Shown: positions 36,252 through 47,244 of the stretch, piece by piece | Layout: each line of letters opens with the position of its first letter | Position numbering within the stretch: the first letter of the stretch is position 1 | Source: Oscheius onirici | Lineage: Eukaryota > Nematoda > Chromadorea > Rhabditida > Rhabditidae | Reading direction: 5' to 3' | Length of the DNA: 64,000 bases | NCBI GenBank assembly: GCA_932521025.1 | Contig: OW051473.1 | Span: 11,656,001-11,720,000 of the forward strand | Program-made: the position numbers and the translations under genes | The notes under the pieces: generated by a model | Seen by the model: only the letters and a program-made list of their open reading frames with translations | Database searches by the model: none | What the model was told of the DNA's origin: nothing

Positions 36252-38887
36252 ATGTCAAACTCGGTCACCTCGAGCACGGCGGAACTTCCTGAAAAGTTTC
36301 AGAGGCTTAGCAAGGAATTTTTGAGGGTAAGTACTATTTTTGACCTTTTAAGCACTTTTTTAGGTGAAGGAGATGTGCAAAGTTCTCAGGGATGGCGTTA
36401 ACTCGGAAAGAGCGAAATCTGAAAAACTTGAAGTCAGTTTATCCTCGCGTTTATTCAATTCTATTTTTAGTATAACTTGAAGGAGAAAGAAGCCCAATAT
36501 AGGAGATTAATTAGCGAAAAAGAGGCAATTGAATTTCTCAACCAGCAATTAACAAAGAGGATAGAACTTTTAAAGGAGGAATTGGACAAGGTATTGTCTT
36601 TTTTGTAATATAGGAGCTGGAAACCCTCTGGTTCACTAGTAGTTCATAACTTGGATTTTTAGTTATTTTTTAGCCAATTTTTACATGTTTTATGCATGAT
36701 TATCGAATTCACGGTGTAAAGTAACCCTGCGGAATAGGAAACATCAAAATTTACTCGACATTACAAGGTTCGGTCTATTTTGGTTCTCGTTCTTCAAAAA
36801 TACAAGGAAATTAGTATCAGTTTCCATTTCAATGGTTGTTTTACCCGCTGAATTCAATGAAAAACACTTAAACAGTGAAAAAACTGTGAAAAATGGATAA
36901 CAACCCGAACTACAGATCATAAGCGTTGTGGTGTGCCGAAACTTTTCCCTTAGTTCGAATATTACTTGTTTGACACGATCAAATCCAGAAGTCCCCAATT
37001 TCCAAGAAAAAAAAGCTCAAACCGAATGAAGTCAACGTGGAGGAACTCTACAACAAGATCAAGATTCTAGAGGACGAATTGTGCGGAAAACTTCACATGA
37101 ACGAATTCTTGATCAATCAGGTAGTTTTTCCACTTCTTTTTGAAAATTTGTGGAACTTTCCAGATTTCTGATCTCGAAGAAAGAGAATCTCGTTTGTCTG
37201 TCGAATTGGAGAAACAGAAGGAACTTGTGGAAGAGATCAAATTTGTTACAAAGATGACTCCCATCGTTACCAGTCTTGCAGCAGCTCAAACTAACAGTCA
37301 CAGTTCATTGGTGAGAGATAATTTACAAGAATAACGGTTAATGCTTCAGAATGGTTCTTCTGTCGCTCCTAAATCCAAAGATCAGGCCGCTGAAACTCAT
37401 TTTAACGGTACTTGTAACAACCCGTTTGAGGAGGAAAGCGCAGGGGTGAAAAAAACAACGGTGGCGAAATTGGATGCCGAAGTTCAGGTGAGACTCTTAG
37501 AATTCTTTCCAACAGTTACTTTACCCTAGTTTTGAGTGAAAACATTCCTTACTAGAAGTGCGAGAGGCGGGAAAACGTGAGAGGTGCCATTTTGACTTTG
37601 GGTGCTTACCGTTTTGGCACATGCTTACGCTTAGCCTGTGACACGAACTTTTCGTCGTTCAATACTTTTTGTTTGAGCAATAGTAAATAACTGTCCCTCT
37701 TTTATTTTGTAGCGCTGAGCAGACAATTGTCATTCTCTGACCAAAAGTCCATGACAAGTGACGTGTTTCAGTGAATAATCCAAAAATTCACGTACGGTTT
37801 CGGACATTTCAAGCAGTTAGAGAATACTCACTTCAATCTGACCAAATGCTTTCGGTATCTTTGCTTCTGCCACCAATATCATCCTGACCATATGATCATG
37901 CTCATATCAGGTTGTCTTTTCCTTTTTCACATGGTCAAGCTATCCCTTCCGCTACCCTCAAAATCTGCCTGTCCACTCTTATAACGGTCGACTCCTTCTG
38001 ATCTTCGCCTTCTTATTCCGTCTCTGCATCAACATTCAATTGTTCCCACCCCCAGTGCCAACATATCGACCTGATAAAATAACAGAAGCTAACTTCTCTT
38101 GACTTGTTCGATGTACCGGACAGACAAACATACGAACCACTTTCAAAGTTCTCATAACACATTTTCAGGTCAACATTGAGCAGAACAACAACAGTTCATC
38201 CTCTCCGTCCTCGGACAAAACATCTGCTGCGCTAGCTACAAAAATAGAAGAGGTTGGTTGTTCCATACTTTTTGAATTATTTTCTTCAGATTACTCGTAT
38301 GCGTGAAAACATTCGAAGGCTCGAAGACATCAAGGAGAAACAATCCTTGGATGTCAGCCTGCTCAAGAAGAAGTTGGAAATGACGGGCAAAGGACCGGCT
38401 GGAATGGACTCGGCGGAGCAAGCCACGAAGCTGGCCAGAGCTCGGATAAGAGAAGTGGTCGGCGAGAAGGAGGAGGCCGAAAACACTGCTCGTTATTACA
38501 TGAAGGAGGTGAGAGTTTGCTTGGTAACACAGAAATTCAACCTTTAGATTCAAAGTCTCCAGCACAACATCAGAGACCTTCTCGAAAACAAGCTCTATCT
38601 CCAGAACAGCATCAAACAGTTGGAAGGATCAAATTCCGAGATAACTGTAAGCTTTTTTTATTTTTCTCACAAAAACTTGCTCAGGATGAGCTATCTTCCG
38701 TTAGAAAGTCCTACGATGCCCAGCTTTCCCAAATGAGCGACCTGGTGATCGAGCTGAACAAGAAAATTCAAACCTTTGAAACTCCTCCTGCAAAACAAGA
38801 GCCAGTGGCGACTGCTAGATCAGTATGTAGCTTCATTTTTCATTAAATTTTTGTATGATTTAGATCCGAAGCTTATTCGGGAAGTGA
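36252..38887 (+). CDS. PPP1R21: Short PPP1R21 (KLRAQ) coiled-coil protein
   Basis: Homologue of protein phosphatase 1 regulatory subunit 21, which in mammals acts on early endosomes as part of the FERRY complex. Eleven exons: 36252-36326, 36364-36432, 36471-36590, 36989-37120, 37164-37310, 37350-37487, 38169-38252, 38290-38508, 38548-38646, 38685-38822, 38864-38887; 414 aa. All exons are multiples of three and every intron is phase 0. The N-terminal KLRAQ-like coiled coil is LPEKFQRLSKEFLRVKEM followed by LTKRIELLKEELDK. The C-terminal part keeps RARIREVVGEKEEAENTARY and DELSSVRKSYDAQLSQMSD. It is about half the length of the mammalian protein; the large central domain is absent and replaced by a Ser/Asn-rich linker (exons 6-7). 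Almost the whole protein should be coiled coil. Confidence 0.82.
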
Positions 38888-39367
38888 GAAAAAGATGAGA
38901 TTATCTGTATATACGACTAAATTATTGAAGACCTGGTGCTGACGAAATCGTAGCATAATTGCCGCCGGTAGAAAAATTGTGATTGTTGCATTTTTGCACG
39001 GGTGTACTGATAGTCGTTTTGTATCTATGACTTTTATCTAGATAAATTTATGAAACTGAACTCTTTGGGATTGGCACACCATACGAATACGATGCACACA
39101 AGGAAGATATGATAGATATGAAGAACTTCTAGAGATCAACACGACTGCCCCTTCGCAGAGATGTCCGACATACAACTGTTTTGCACAAATAATCTGATTA
39201 CTTTTCAACAGTTTAGATGACTTTAGGACATCATGTTTCGTAAGTTAGAGCACCAAGAATAGACTAATATATCACACAACCGGAGCGTAAGAGAGACAGA
39301 GCTTTATGACGCGAACTGCATACGCATGGCTTCGACTGTTGCTTCTTTGCTGCCTGGATCTTTAAGA
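38888..39367. other. 3' flank of PPP1R21 gene
   Basis: AT-rich sequence without a supported gene or a recognised motif. Confidence 0.4.
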
Positions 39368-39465
39368 ACACTTTTACCGACATAAGGTTGATTGAGAGCC
39401 GTTTGAATTCAAACTTTTTTTTGAATTCAAACGGCTCTCAATCAACCTTATGTCGGTAAAAGTGT
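39368..39465. repeat. Perfect inverted repeat, 46-bp arms and 6-base loop
   Basis: The left arm 39368-39413 (beginning ACACTTTTACCGACATAAGG) is the exact reverse complement of 39420-39465; the loop is CTTTTT. There are no mismatches. Possible explanations are a young foldback element, a hairpin-RNA locus, or an inverted duplication made during library construction or assembly. It lies between genes. Confidence 0.9.
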
Positions 39466-40000
39466 AAAAACGAAAACAGATTGCGAAGAATTTTTCTTCG
39501 AATGCCTTGGAAAGGGCCCATAATTCTTGAAACATATTTCGGCAACTTAGCCTCCGGCTTAGGCTACACCGAGGTTGTCTCGAACTCTTCAATCGTTGAA
39601 TCTAAATGGAGAGGAGCGTGATCAAAGAAGCCGATGTGGGAGATCAGTTGACACAGACTTTAACAATAACCCGTCTTTTTTGACTAAGACATCAGTTACG
39701 TGACAAATTCAACATACGTTTTGGCAAAACATCAAAACATACTTTCAGATAGTAAACAGTGCGTTTACTCATAACTCTTCCCGGATCCAGTTCCCGTTCA
39801 GCTCTTCGCTTAACTGGCCAGATGTTTCGGCGGTAAAGAGAGCCTTTGGCTGGCTGTAAATCGTCAGAACTGTTTATATTCCGTAGAATCATTCAGCGCC
39901 TCTCAGCTAACATGCCGCATTGCTCTTTCGCTCTCAATATCACTCCCGATCCATGTCTCTCTGTCTTTTCTCTAACCAAGTAGTTTTTTTTTAGCAAACA
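39466..40000. other. Upstream flank of small plus-strand gene
   Basis: No supported gene. It ends in a T-rich acceptor (TTTTTTTTTAG|CAAACA) directly before the next start codon. Confidence 0.4.
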
Positions 40001-40245
40001 ATGTCCTCTACTCAATCCACCTACATGAAGACGCCTCTGCTGAGAGATTTGGAGAAGAACGAGGATCCTATTGAGGTAAGACAATGCTCTGATAGCTTTA
40101 AAGTATTATTCAGAGGGAACTGGGAGCTTACATTGCTTCCATCCATAACAAGAACTCCACAACTTCTGTTTCCTACTCTCACGCCCCTGTCAAGAAGAAG
40201 ACGGCTCCTTTTGCCAAAACCGGCTTCTATTGCGGAATGTGTTAA
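40001..40245 (+). CDS. Small unknown protein, 68 aa
   Basis: Two exons, 40001-40075 and 40114-40245, joined in phase across a 38-bp intron. The start codon lies six bases after a strong acceptor, as in trans-spliced nematode genes. The product is hydrophilic: TPLLRDLEKNEDPIE, then RELGAYIASIHK, a basic segment APVKKKTAPFAKTG, and a Cys-containing end FYCGMC. There is no signal peptide or membrane span. I do not recognise it. AATAAA near 40313 fits its 3' end. The agreement of start context, splice sites and stop makes a real gene likely, but no function follows. Confidence 0.65.
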
Positions 40246-40542
40246 ACAGTATCGCCACTTTTGTCTTGTTCTCTTATCTTTTTGTTTAAAATGAGCTATT
40301 TTATCCACAGAGAATAAACTGTCCGTGTTTTTCAAATGTTTTGGATTGAAAACGTTCATCGACACTGACAGCATTGTGAGAGAAATTGTTTATCAGCGCC
40401 TTCAAATATATACACCAAATATATCAATCAGCCCGATAGTCGTTTTCATTCAATCATTGAAACACTTCTTTGTACGGTTTCGATAGAAGTTTTTTCACGG
40501 GCCTCATTCTCCTTCTCGTTTCGACATTTGTTTGCTGCAGAG

Positions 40543-40758
40543 ATGTGTCCCGACTGTATTCCCAAGGATGACTCTGACAGCGCAACTGCTGCGTTTGGTA
40601 TAGCTGTTCCAATTACTGAGCTACCGACAGAATCTGCTACTGTAAGAATTTTCTACCGACAGAATCTGCTACTGTAAGAAAGAAGTAGACAGTCTACAAT
40701 TTGGAAACCGATTATCCTTGCTAATCCCTAACTTTATCTCCTTCTTTAGACGGTTTAA
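40543..40758 (+). CDS. Possible micro-gene, 35 aa, with duplicated donor
   Basis: A start codon two bases after TTTGCTGCAG opens a short frame beginning MCPDCIPKDDSDSATAAFG. It can be spliced at 40641 (ACT|GTAAGA) to a three-codon exon at 40750-40758 ending in TAA. A 32-bp direct duplication at 40621-40679 copies the exon end and its donor, so two donors exist; only the first keeps this frame. It may be a second small transcript or a decayed exon. I do not recognise the peptide. Confidence 0.35.
40621..40679. repeat. Direct duplication copying a splice donor
   Basis: The 27-mer starting CTACCGACAGAATCTGCTAC occurs at 40621-40647 and again at 40653-40679, each followed by AA. Confidence 0.85.
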
Positions 40759-40953
40759 AACATGGTAGTTGTACCTCGTTTATTCACATTGTATCTCGGA
40801 AAACTACACAAGTGGGTGTCATTGATTGTGAGAAAATACCTCAAATTGTGTTTCCTTAAAGCTAAACCTAAAAGATGTAAACGAAAGCTACAAAGAACAA
40901 GCTCATGGGGAATATAATGACCGAGATAGACACAAAAAAATCAAGTACAATGA

Positions 40954-43152
40954 TTAACTGTTTTGGTACAAAGGTACAAACGGTTGGTTCTCCTTTTCTG
41001 CCGTCTTGTTCATGCACTGACATTGTTGACTTCTCAGGCGGTCAATTTCCTGAAAATTAGAGATTTCGGAAAGTCCAGATTTACACATACCGCTTGCAGT
41101 GTAGCAACCTGCATGCCAGCTTCCAGAAACTGTTTCTGGTTCTTCTGATGCATCTCCTGGATGTACTGAAAGGTCATATTTAGCCTTGTTCCTTTAGTTT
41201 CTTACCGCAGTCAGCTGGTCAACCCTCGCCTGAAGATTCTTCTCCCTCTCGGTTCGTTTTATTCTGGACATTTTAGCAGCCTCGTTGTTCTTCTTTCTCT
41301 TGATGAGATACCTAAAAAGGGCAGGTGAGTACAGAAGATAAGATCGCGGTCACACAGTTCTCTCTCACAGACTCGTACTCTTGCACTCAAATACTCATAC
41401 TCTCACAGAGACTCATACTCTATCAGTCTCACTACCTTACCAGTTGCCGAGAGTTCTGTATGGAAGAATAGGGACCTCTGAAAAGGATTAGGGCAAAACT
41501 TTTTCAAGTTTTGGTGAGGGAAATGGGATAGGGACAAACTTGGTATGTTCTTCAGGCGAACGGTGTTTTTGGGACGGATCAGTCGGCGGAGAGGTCTCGT
41601 TCATAGCAGCAGTAATGTCGACAAAGTTGGAACCAGGATACAGTGAGCTGACTGGACTACTGTAGTTGGGAAGCATAGCTCCACTGAAATGGAGATTTAT
41701 GACGATTTATGATGGAGTGTCTCTGTTTTCTCACTGAGCGCCTTCCTTCCCGCGCTCATTAATTTTGTTGGATTACGGTATGCAGTAATAATTACTTGGT
41801 GCGCACTCCGGCGGATCTTATCGCCTAGGCATATGGCAGGGCGGTCGGCAAAAGAGCCAAAAACAAGGATAAAAAAAAAAACTCCACTGGGAGATCACTC
41901 AGGTTCCTATAGTCATTAACAAAGCTGTGTAAAAAAGGCTGTGAGTATAGTGTCGCTGGAAGTTACGCGAAATAACTTTAACTCGGCCGTTAAGACTACA
42001 TGAAGGCTGCCGATAATTCGGTGACTTCTTCGGGTATCTTTGAGATTACTTTTCATGGCACAACTTTGTGCTCAATGCAAAAAAATTGTTAATAAACGTT
42101 TCTTTCTCGTCGTGAAACTTTCTTTTTTGACACGAACGAAAAGCTTCTATTTAAATTTTAGAAAACTCGAGAAACTGTTCTATCCATTCGTTTTCAAAAC
42201 TTTACAAAATAAGTGATTCAACCGGAACATAACGATTGTTTGTATACGAGCTATCTAAAAAGGATTGATTTTGAACTATCTAAAAAGGATTGATTTTGAA
42301 CCTCTTTCTACCATTTCCTGAAAGTATAGCACAAATCAGACAGTACTGAAACAGAAACTGACTTGAAAGCATTCTGATACGTCGGATAGAATCCAGAGTA
42401 GTCGATTCCACTGGCGTAAGCTGGCAGCATGGCAGATGGTTGCATAAGAGGAGCGGGAGAAGTTGCGCAACCGTTGCCTAAGAGCACAATTGGTGATATC
42501 GGGGGTGTGGCCCCAGTGGCATCCCGTTGAGTAGACTCTCCTCATAAGTTGTACTATCTAATGGTCCGGCGACGTGTTTACCGCGCAGAGAGCAAGGAGG
42601 TCAGGCATGAGGTCGCGCAACCCGACATGCTCCGAGGATACGTTGCGTCACTCAATTAGGTGGGGAGACCAGCCTGTGGCAGATCTCTAGTTACTGTTGA
42701 CAGATTGTAGCAAAAACCATGAAATTAATTTTGGAGTAGCAAAAAGTGTGAACTGCTGTCTAAACAGGTGTTAAAACCAACTATGTCAAAGAGTTCAAAA
42801 CATCAATACTGTTGAATACGGCCTTAACAAAACAAGGAATAGTAGTCTTCTGTGTCCTGCTAATGGAATTTCATACAATGTTCGTTTTGGGAGTCGGTCA
42901 TGAGCCAGTAAGTGTACACTGATCGACGGTTGCAAGCGACAGAGTCAGACAGACTAGGAAACCTTTCAGGTGAACAAGACACGATTACAGAGTCAAGAAT
43001 CAGAGTTTATAGTTTCTGAGAAAGATAACAACTACGAAATGTTTAGTCTTACCGTTAAAAGATCCGTCGTGGGTAGAGACATCTGATAAAGGTGGATATT
43101 GCTGTTGTGTTCTTCCTGACGGCAGATACGAAGATGTATAGTAGTTGCTCAT
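40954..43152 (-). CDS. bZIP transcription factor (PAR/NFIL3-like)
   Basis: DNA-binding basic leucine-zipper factor. Exons: 43152-43053, 42477-42363, 41683 to about 41562, 41477-41441, 41311-41206, 41165-41091, 41049-40954; roughly 216 aa. The basic region is WYLIKRKKNNEAAKMSRIKR, with the NNxAAxxSR signature of the PAR/CES-2/ATF-2 group. The coiled-coil part continues through ARVDQLTAYIQEMHQKNQKQ, then VATLQAEIDRLRSQ. The N-terminal half is rich in Tyr, Ser and Pro (MSNYYTSSYLPSGRTQQQYP), as in activation domains. The start codon follows TTTTGGCAG|GG. Joins of exons 1-2 and 5-7 are certain in phase; the 3' end of exon 3 and the join to exon 4 are not settled. Confidence 0.8.
42251..42300. repeat. 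Perfect tandem duplication of 25 bp
   Basis: Unit beginning CTATCTAAAAAGGATTGATT occurs twice without mismatch inside intron 2 of the bZIP gene. Confidence 0.85.
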
Positions 43153-43767
43153 CCCTGCCAAAAACTGGGACTGATTGTGGGCGTTTGATGTTAATTTTCA
43201 AATCCAGATAGCGTGCCATCGCTGTCTTATTCTAGCAGAAAATCGATCGAATTAGGGGATCGGCTTAGATTATAAGCTCGCCGCAATGTCCAGCAACACC
43301 TGTGTTGTTTGCGCGTGGTGAGAAGGGTTCTTGTCGATGCTCCGAAAAGTGGCCTGCTGTTATGGGGACAACGGAAATTTGTTGTCCTGACATAGACACA
43401 GTCTAGCAGAGAAACATGTCAGAGAAACTTTCCAAAGCAACAGTTCTGGTCACTTTACTTGTTATTCAAACTTACAATCGGTAATAATAAGAAAGAAAAC
43501 CTGTACAACGGTAGTACAAACCGAAAAACTTAAGGGGTAGAGTAGCAAAGAGTCTCATGACGTTCGTAGTAATCAGTCCATACCAGTTCAGTCGAAGTTG
43601 TGCTGACACTGACCACCAGAATTTCCTCTCCCAGAACCTTCCTCTCGCTGACGAACACAGAAAGCCAAGCATCGTTGTGAGGTCGCCTTCCAAAAAAAGT
43701 GGATTCGTTGCAATACGAAGGAATTTAATCGAAACCGGAAATTGGCCAAAGACTAAGCTGTACATAC

Positions 43768-44250
43768 ATTGTCTTTGGGTTTCATCACGACATTTCCAAA
43801 AAAGTTCAGTTTCATTTTTTCCGGTTTGCCATTGGGGAAGAGCTGCAGAGCGCAATTCCAAGTTTCGCAATCCTTTTTTGTGTAATCAGCATGAATTGCA
43901 AAGACAAGCGCTTCGAATTTCGTCTTTCTTCCACTGATCCAAGTGATGAGCCTAGCAGCCGTCTCATCGGGGCTGCAGTCCACAAGGTCCAAGTCGCAGT
44001 ACTTATAATTCGAGAACAGGCGAACAACTTTAGCCTCCTCCTTAATGAAGTCATCCAACTTGAACAGACGGGTCTCAATACCGGAACCGTCCTTTTTAAG
44101 GGTGACGGTGATCGTATTCTGAAACGGAAATGAAAAGACAATGGTTTGTATACTTACTTCGTCGATGATGACGATTCGGAGAGCCGCACATAGACTCCAG
44201 TCGATTTGATTTTCTTCCAGATATCGCTTAAAATCTTCGGCAAAGGGTAC
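43768..44250 (-). CDS. Partial gene, unknown protein (two exons seen)
   Basis: Two minus-strand exons join in phase 0: one ending at 44158 (DFKRYLEENQIDWSLCAALR, IVIIDE) and 44118-43768, which encodes 117 residues including TITVTLKKDGSGIETRL, VRLFSNYKYCDLDLVDC, ARLITWISGRKTKFEALVF and NCALQLFPNGKPEKMKL. A good donor (AAT|GTATGT) follows. The 5' start and the 3' end are not found, so the gene is either truncated or continues in exons I cannot place. The look (TW, ALVFAIH, aromatic-spaced beta strands) recalls F-box-associated worm proteins, but this is only an impression. Confidence 0.45.
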
Positions 44251-44477
44251 GTGAGAAATTTGTCAGTTTAGTGCATGTCGAACGACTGAACAAAAGAATT
44301 AGTCAGAGGCTAGCCAGTTCACTCCAAAGTGCAACACCTGCAGGGCGTCGAATGCCCTCTATTAACATCAATTCCAGACATAAAGTTCAATATAGGCACC
44401 CTCAGTCAATTGTCTTACCTACCAACCTTATACCATCTCTGCTAGCACGCAAATCAGCTTGATCATCCCACAAAACT

Positions 44478-44686
44478 GTTGCGCCACAAACGAAACACTT
44501 TCCCAAGGCTAATCACAGAGAGATCATGTTGGAGGAGAGAGGAATTTGTGAGACAAAGAAGTTGAATCAAAGAGAAATCGGCATGCGCCTTTTCCTCGAC
44601 AGGGCATCGGTATGTAAACACGATCGTTTGCGCTTCTAAAAAGTTTTTTTTTGATTAGTGTGAGTCACAAAGAGAGTGGATTGTCT
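44478..44686 (+). repeat. Copy 1 of a diverged direct repeat of about 200 bp
   Basis: Matches 45873-46076 in the same direction; shared blocks include CTTTTCCTCGACAGGG, ATGTAAACA, AAATCGGCAT and AGAGAGTGGAT with small gaps. Perhaps an old dispersed element. Confidence 0.6.
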
Positions 44687-45521
44687 AAAAACGACAAATA
44701 AAAACTGCATAGGCATGGGAAAATGTGTCCACCTGCCAGTTCTTAAAAGGTATACTAACTCGGAAAAAGTTCATATGGCAAAAAGTCAACTATTGGGCAA
44801 TCGAGAAGGGCTCTCGGCAAGCCTCCGAATAAGTGACGTGCTAGTGTGGAAACAGCATCAAGTGTCAGGCCAGTCGTCCTCTTTCTATATTTTCCCTCCA
44901 TTCTGTTATTTTCTGGTTACCTCTTACCGTAACGTACGCTATTTCTGTACCCACGCCCCGTTTCGATTATTCCTTCTTCTGGTTCCAGAGTCTCGCTCTC
45001 TGTGTGATTTTCTCTCCTTTTCTGCTTCATTTATTGTGATATTGTTGATCATAAACCTAGTTACAAAGTCTAAGTATTTCTTTCATTTCTTCAAATCTAT
45101 CCGCCGGTATTCCAACCGTGAACCTCAATTTCGAGCTTTACGCTTGGCATTATCCACTTTCGTCGGTAGCCATCCCGACTGATCACGACTTGGGGGCCGA
45201 ATCGGTCTCTGACCTCTCCACAACTTCGGTTTATCTGAACTTGTGCGTTTTCCACATTTTTGTAGCCTAAAAATTGTGTGCTTTCCGTTGACTTGGTGAA
45301 ATATCAACTTGACGCGTTTTTCCAGCGTTTGCATTGACTCGTGACGACTTTTTACAACATCTGTGCTTAGAATTCGTATTCTAAGATAATTGTTCGTGTT
45401 TTTCAAGGAAAAACATCTTCTCTCCGTGAATTTGCTCCCAAAATCATCGTTAAATTTCATTCTTGTTCTTCTTGTCTTGAATCCATCTGAAACCCAACTC
45501 ATTGTGATCCTTCAGAAAATC
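44687..45521. other. Interval between repeat copies
   Basis: No supported gene. A pyrimidine-rich 168-codon open frame at 44676-45182 is hydrophobic because of its T/C composition and has no other sign of coding. Confidence 0.4.
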
Positions 45522-45636
45522 AAATTTTCCAAAAGTGGTTTTTATGCATTCAGCGTCTGATTTAAGCTCTTCTGAGACTTATCATATTGTTTTCGATCAA
45601 TATGACCATTTTTTGAAAACCACTTTTGGGAAATTT
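45522..45636. repeat. Inverted repeat, 22-bp arms
   Basis: AAATTTTCCAAAAGTGGTTT at 45522 (arm to 45543) matches the reverse complement of 45615-45636 with two mismatches, around a loop of about 70 bases. Confidence 0.65.
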
Positions 45637-45872
45637 ACCATGATAGCCATCATGAGTGTACCACCCGAACTTCAGAGGCGCGTTTCACGAAAATTTTCCA
45701 TTGGGCCCTCTTTGTTCCATACAGGGTTTTGTAGCCCAGATTGAGCTCTTTCAAGGTGCATCGGCAGATTTCTTTAAAACCATAGGATTAGGGCTGTGCA
45801 ACTGCCGGAAGTCGCTCACTTCGGGTTTTTGACCAAGGCGTACGTTTGATGACCAGCGTAAGAGAAAGAATT

Positions 45873-46076
45873 GTTGCGCTCCGAACAAAACTTTCCCATG
45901 CCGAATCACAGAGTGACCATGTGGAGAAGAAAGGGATTTGTAGGACAAAAAAGTCGAAGAAATCGGCATTGGCCTTTTCCTCGACAGGGTATCGATATGT
46001 AAACAAGACCAACTGTGTTATAAAATGCACTCGACTCCCCTTTGATTACGATGAGTCGGTCAGAGAGTGGATGAAC
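45873..46076 (+). repeat. Copy 2 of a diverged direct repeat of about 200 bp
   Basis: See 44478-44686. The two copies lie about 1.4 kb apart. Confidence 0.6.
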
Positions 46077-46184
46077 ACGAGAGGAAAATTGCTCATACAG
46101 GAGGAGGGAGTCTTTAACAAAGAAGTTATACAAACTGGAATAAACTTTATTTGATAGAAAATATACTAAAAGGCCATGAAGTAG

Positions 46185-46507
46185 GTGAATACATCGAAAA
46201 CGACAACATCAATATTAGGAAAAGAGAAGGGATGTCTCGATCTTGGGAGCAGAGTGGAACTGGATACAATACAATCGGAAAGAGTGGAAATACAAGACAA
46301 TTTAAAAAACAACAAAAATAAGGGTCTTGTAGAAAAATTAGGATTGGAAGAGATGAAAACGCTAGTAAAAACTTGTCTTACACGACCAGATATATACCAC
46401 ACAGTTCCGGAGAATATGCGCGTAATCTTGTTGAAGAGTTCAAGGACCTAGGAACTAGGACCGTCCAAGAGGTAAATCCTGAATTCGTGGCATTAGAGGA
46501 AAAATAA
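46185..46507 (+). pseudogene. Frameshifted coding-like segment, unknown family
   Basis: A plus-strand frame rich in charged residues (KNKGLVEKLGLEEMKTLVKT, then RPDIYHTVPENM) continues after about 46420 only in another frame (NLVEEFKDLGTRTVQEV) to a stop at 46507. A CGCG next to the break suggests a 2-bp slip. It may be a fragment of a mobile element or dead gene. I do not recognise it. Confidence 0.35.
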
Positions 46508-46519
46508 AGCAAAATACCT

Positions 46520-46663
46520 CTCGGCGTCCACCTGGTAAATCACTCCGGTGCGAGGGTTTCTCATAAAACGATCACATGGGTTCAGCCAGGACAGCTTTAT
46601 TCCCTTATCGCGGATTTCGAACATCTGCTCACGGCTGTAGACAAGAGAGTCTTCAGACTTCGG
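46520..46663 (-). other. Isolated exon-like segment
   Basis: On the minus strand an open piece between a TGCTAG acceptor-like site and a GTATTT donor encodes SLVYSREQMFEIRDKGIK and NPCDRFMRNPRTGVIYQVDA. The YSREQMF stretch resembles an eIF4E-binding YxxxxL-phi motif, but neighbouring exons that would confirm a gene are not found. Confidence 0.3.
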
Positions 46664-47244
46664 TCTAGCAATTTATTTTTTCTTTAGTTTTTCGAGTTTT
46701 TTTTCGAGAGAGTTTTACAGAAATCATTAAAATGATTTTAAAGGCACAAAAACTAGATGGCAAACTATGGAAAGCCGTATGGTTTAGTGGAAGGAGAGTG
46801 GCGAAGATAATATTGATGGTCGCACGATTAACGATCTCCGAAAAGGCTCGCAGAATTCTAATAAAGCGGACAGTCTCTGAGTGTTTATGTGTCCAAAACA
46901 GTAGAAAATTCAAATAGATAGGGAATTGAAGAAAGGGGCGTTGGATTGACCGAGGAGAGAAAGCTTGTTAACAACTCTTATGAAAACAAAGAATGCCAGA
47001 CATATTTTACACGGACTTTAAGATGACAGGCGATGAAAAAGCTCGAGGCTAACCTAGGAGAAATAACATATGAAAAACAGTCCTTCTGACAATCTTTTCT
47101 AGAAGGTTCAGATTAGTATCGTTTCGAAGAACCGCGGTTGGTAGGCCGCGAGCTTTTGGGTGGGACCTAGACGGTCTGGCAGCCGCGAGCTTTGGGCGGA
47201 AACAAAACCGACTACATAACAGAGGTTAAAGTTTATTTTCAAAG
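46664..47244. other. Intergenic stretch downstream of the aspartyl-protease-like gene
   Basis: A 61-codon plus-strand frame at 46732-46917 (KLDGKLWKAVWFSGRRVAK) might belong with the neighbouring dead coding segment. Around 47.13-47.20 kb a short GC-rich motif GCCGCGAGCTTTTGGG is nearly repeated. Nothing else is supported. Confidence 0.35.

Noticed and set aside
39374..39592. Minus-strand frame through the hairpin
   Set aside because: It crosses a perfect inverted repeat and has no coding features.
44676..45182. 168-codon plus-strand frame that looks like a membrane protein
   Set aside because: It arises from a pyrimidine-rich tract between repeat copies; there is no supporting signal.
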